A model generated the notes under the pieces. The model saw nothing but the letters and a program-made list of their open reading frames with translations, was not told where the DNA came from and ran no database searches. Both the position numbers and the translations under genes were made by a program. Below, piece by piece: positions 60,607 to 64,000 of a DNA stretch of 64,000 bases (position 1 is the first letter of the stretch; each line of letters opens with the position of its first letter). Location of the stretch: positions 654,910 to 718,909 of the forward strand of contig NZ_JARCHV010000001.1 of the NCBI RefSeq assembly GCF_028890485.2, given 5' to 3'. The DNA comes from Planococcus sp. SK3692. GTDB lineage: Bacteria > Bacillota > Bacilli > Bacillales_A > Planococcaceae.

Positions 60607-60627
60607 TTTATTTCGAGCTTAATATAC

Positions 60628-60717
60628 TGGCGGAGAGCAAGGGATTCGAACCCTTGAGACGGTTGCCCGCCTACATGATTTCCAATCATGCTCCTTCGGC
60701 CACTCGGACAGCTCTCC
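60628..60717 (-). tRNA. tRNA-Ser (GGA)
   Basis: 90 nt including encoded CCA, with long variable arm; anticodon loop TTGGAAA. Confidence 0.94.
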
Positions 60718-60722
60718 ATAAT

Positions 60723-60797
60723 TGGCTCCGAAGGTAGGACTCGAACCTACGACCATCGCATTAACAGTGCGGTGCTCTACCACTGAGCTACTTCGGA
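60723..60797 (-). tRNA. tRNA-Asn (GTT)
   Basis: 75 nt including encoded CCA; anticodon loop CTGTTAA. First tRNA after 5S rRNA. Confidence 0.94.
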
Positions 60798-60807
60798 ATA
60801 ATATCCA

Positions 60808-60923
<116 letters not shown>

Positions 60924-60949
60924 CTGTATTAATTTGAAAGACAAGATTT

Positions 60950-60977
60950 ATTATATCAATAATACCGGTTTTTTCAA
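60950..60977 (-). promoter_or_regulatory. Promoter in the 23S-5S spacer
   Basis: Minus strand: -35 TTGAAA, 16-bp spacer, -10 TATAAT preceded by TGA. The predicted start is about 20 nt before mature 5S rRNA. It would add transcription of 5S and the tRNA cluster independent of 16S/23S. Confidence 0.65.
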
Positions 60978-61057
60978 GTATTATTTCAAAAAATATTTTC
61001 TTATTCTTTCAAAACTGGATAAATCGACATTGGGGGAAACTTACATTTCAGTTTGTT

Positions 61058-63988
<2,931 letters not shown>

Positions 63989-64000
63989 ACTGATGGTCAA

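Overview
The window is a chromosomal segment of a moderately GC-rich, low-G+C-lineage Gram-positive (Firmicutes, Bacillales). The protein sequences and gene order point to the Planococcaceae (Planococcus/Planomicrobium type). That placement is inferred from recall of the families and of the B. subtilis yha/yhe/yhc/hem gene order, because no search could be run. Most genes are housekeeping and sit in blocks that are syntenic with B. subtilis but re-joined in a different order. Strong AAGGAGG-type ribosome binding sites, occasional GTG/TTG starts and short intrinsic terminators at nearly every gene end made starts and transcription units fairly clear.

Layout. 1-537: the start of a fatty acyl-CoA ligase gene with a perfect FadR-type operator. 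676-5066: a Bce-type antimicrobial-peptide sensing/detoxification module (response regulator, kinase, ABC ATPase, permease). 5138-6398: lipoate ligase and a YhfH-type small zinc-ribbon protein. 6494-9830: a lipoprotein, hemH, hemE and divergent hmoB, with hemY missing from its usual place. 9899-14753: cation antiporter, YhaA-type amidohydrolase, ecsAB, hit. 14857-18704: trpP with a TRAP-like leader, yhaH, scoC, small membrane proteins, prsA. 18756-25981: yhaM-yhaN-yhaO nuclease/ATPase operon and the yhaPQ ABC exporter. 26103-29293: small proteins, an enoyl-CoA hydratase, yheA, yheB, yheE. 29421-33293: a heterodimeric multidrug ABC exporter (yheIH/bmrCD type) behind a leader peptide and terminator. 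33434-41179: stress protein, degenerate phosphatase, kynurenine genes, CDF metal exporter, DUF2254 protein, and an RsgA paralog that also has a leader peptide and terminator. 41224-48324: yhcZ/yhcY (AirRS-like) two-component pair, pgcA, yhcX, bdbC with its thioredoxin partner, yhcT. 48364-56019: AKR, PurR-box purine permease, trmL, queG, B3/B4 protein, and two convergent C45 acyltransferase paralogs. 56030-58702: a P-type cation ATPase. 59060-63988: the distal part of an rRNA operon on the minus strand (23S, 5S, then 17 tRNA genes).

How it works together. Several units look controlled at RNA level: two candidate ribosome-mediated attenuators (ABC exporter and RsgA paralog), a candidate TRAP site on trpP, and a large nested inverted repeat over the hydratase ribosome binding site. 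Transcriptional operators are visible for FadR (acyl-CoA ligase) and PurR (purine permease), and there are unassigned palindromes before hemEH and after scoC. The rRNA/tRNA region carries a promoter between 23S and 5S. It ends in a duplicated tRNA-Leu(CAA), and each copy is followed by a covarying hairpin whose loop is complementary to the tRNA D-loop.
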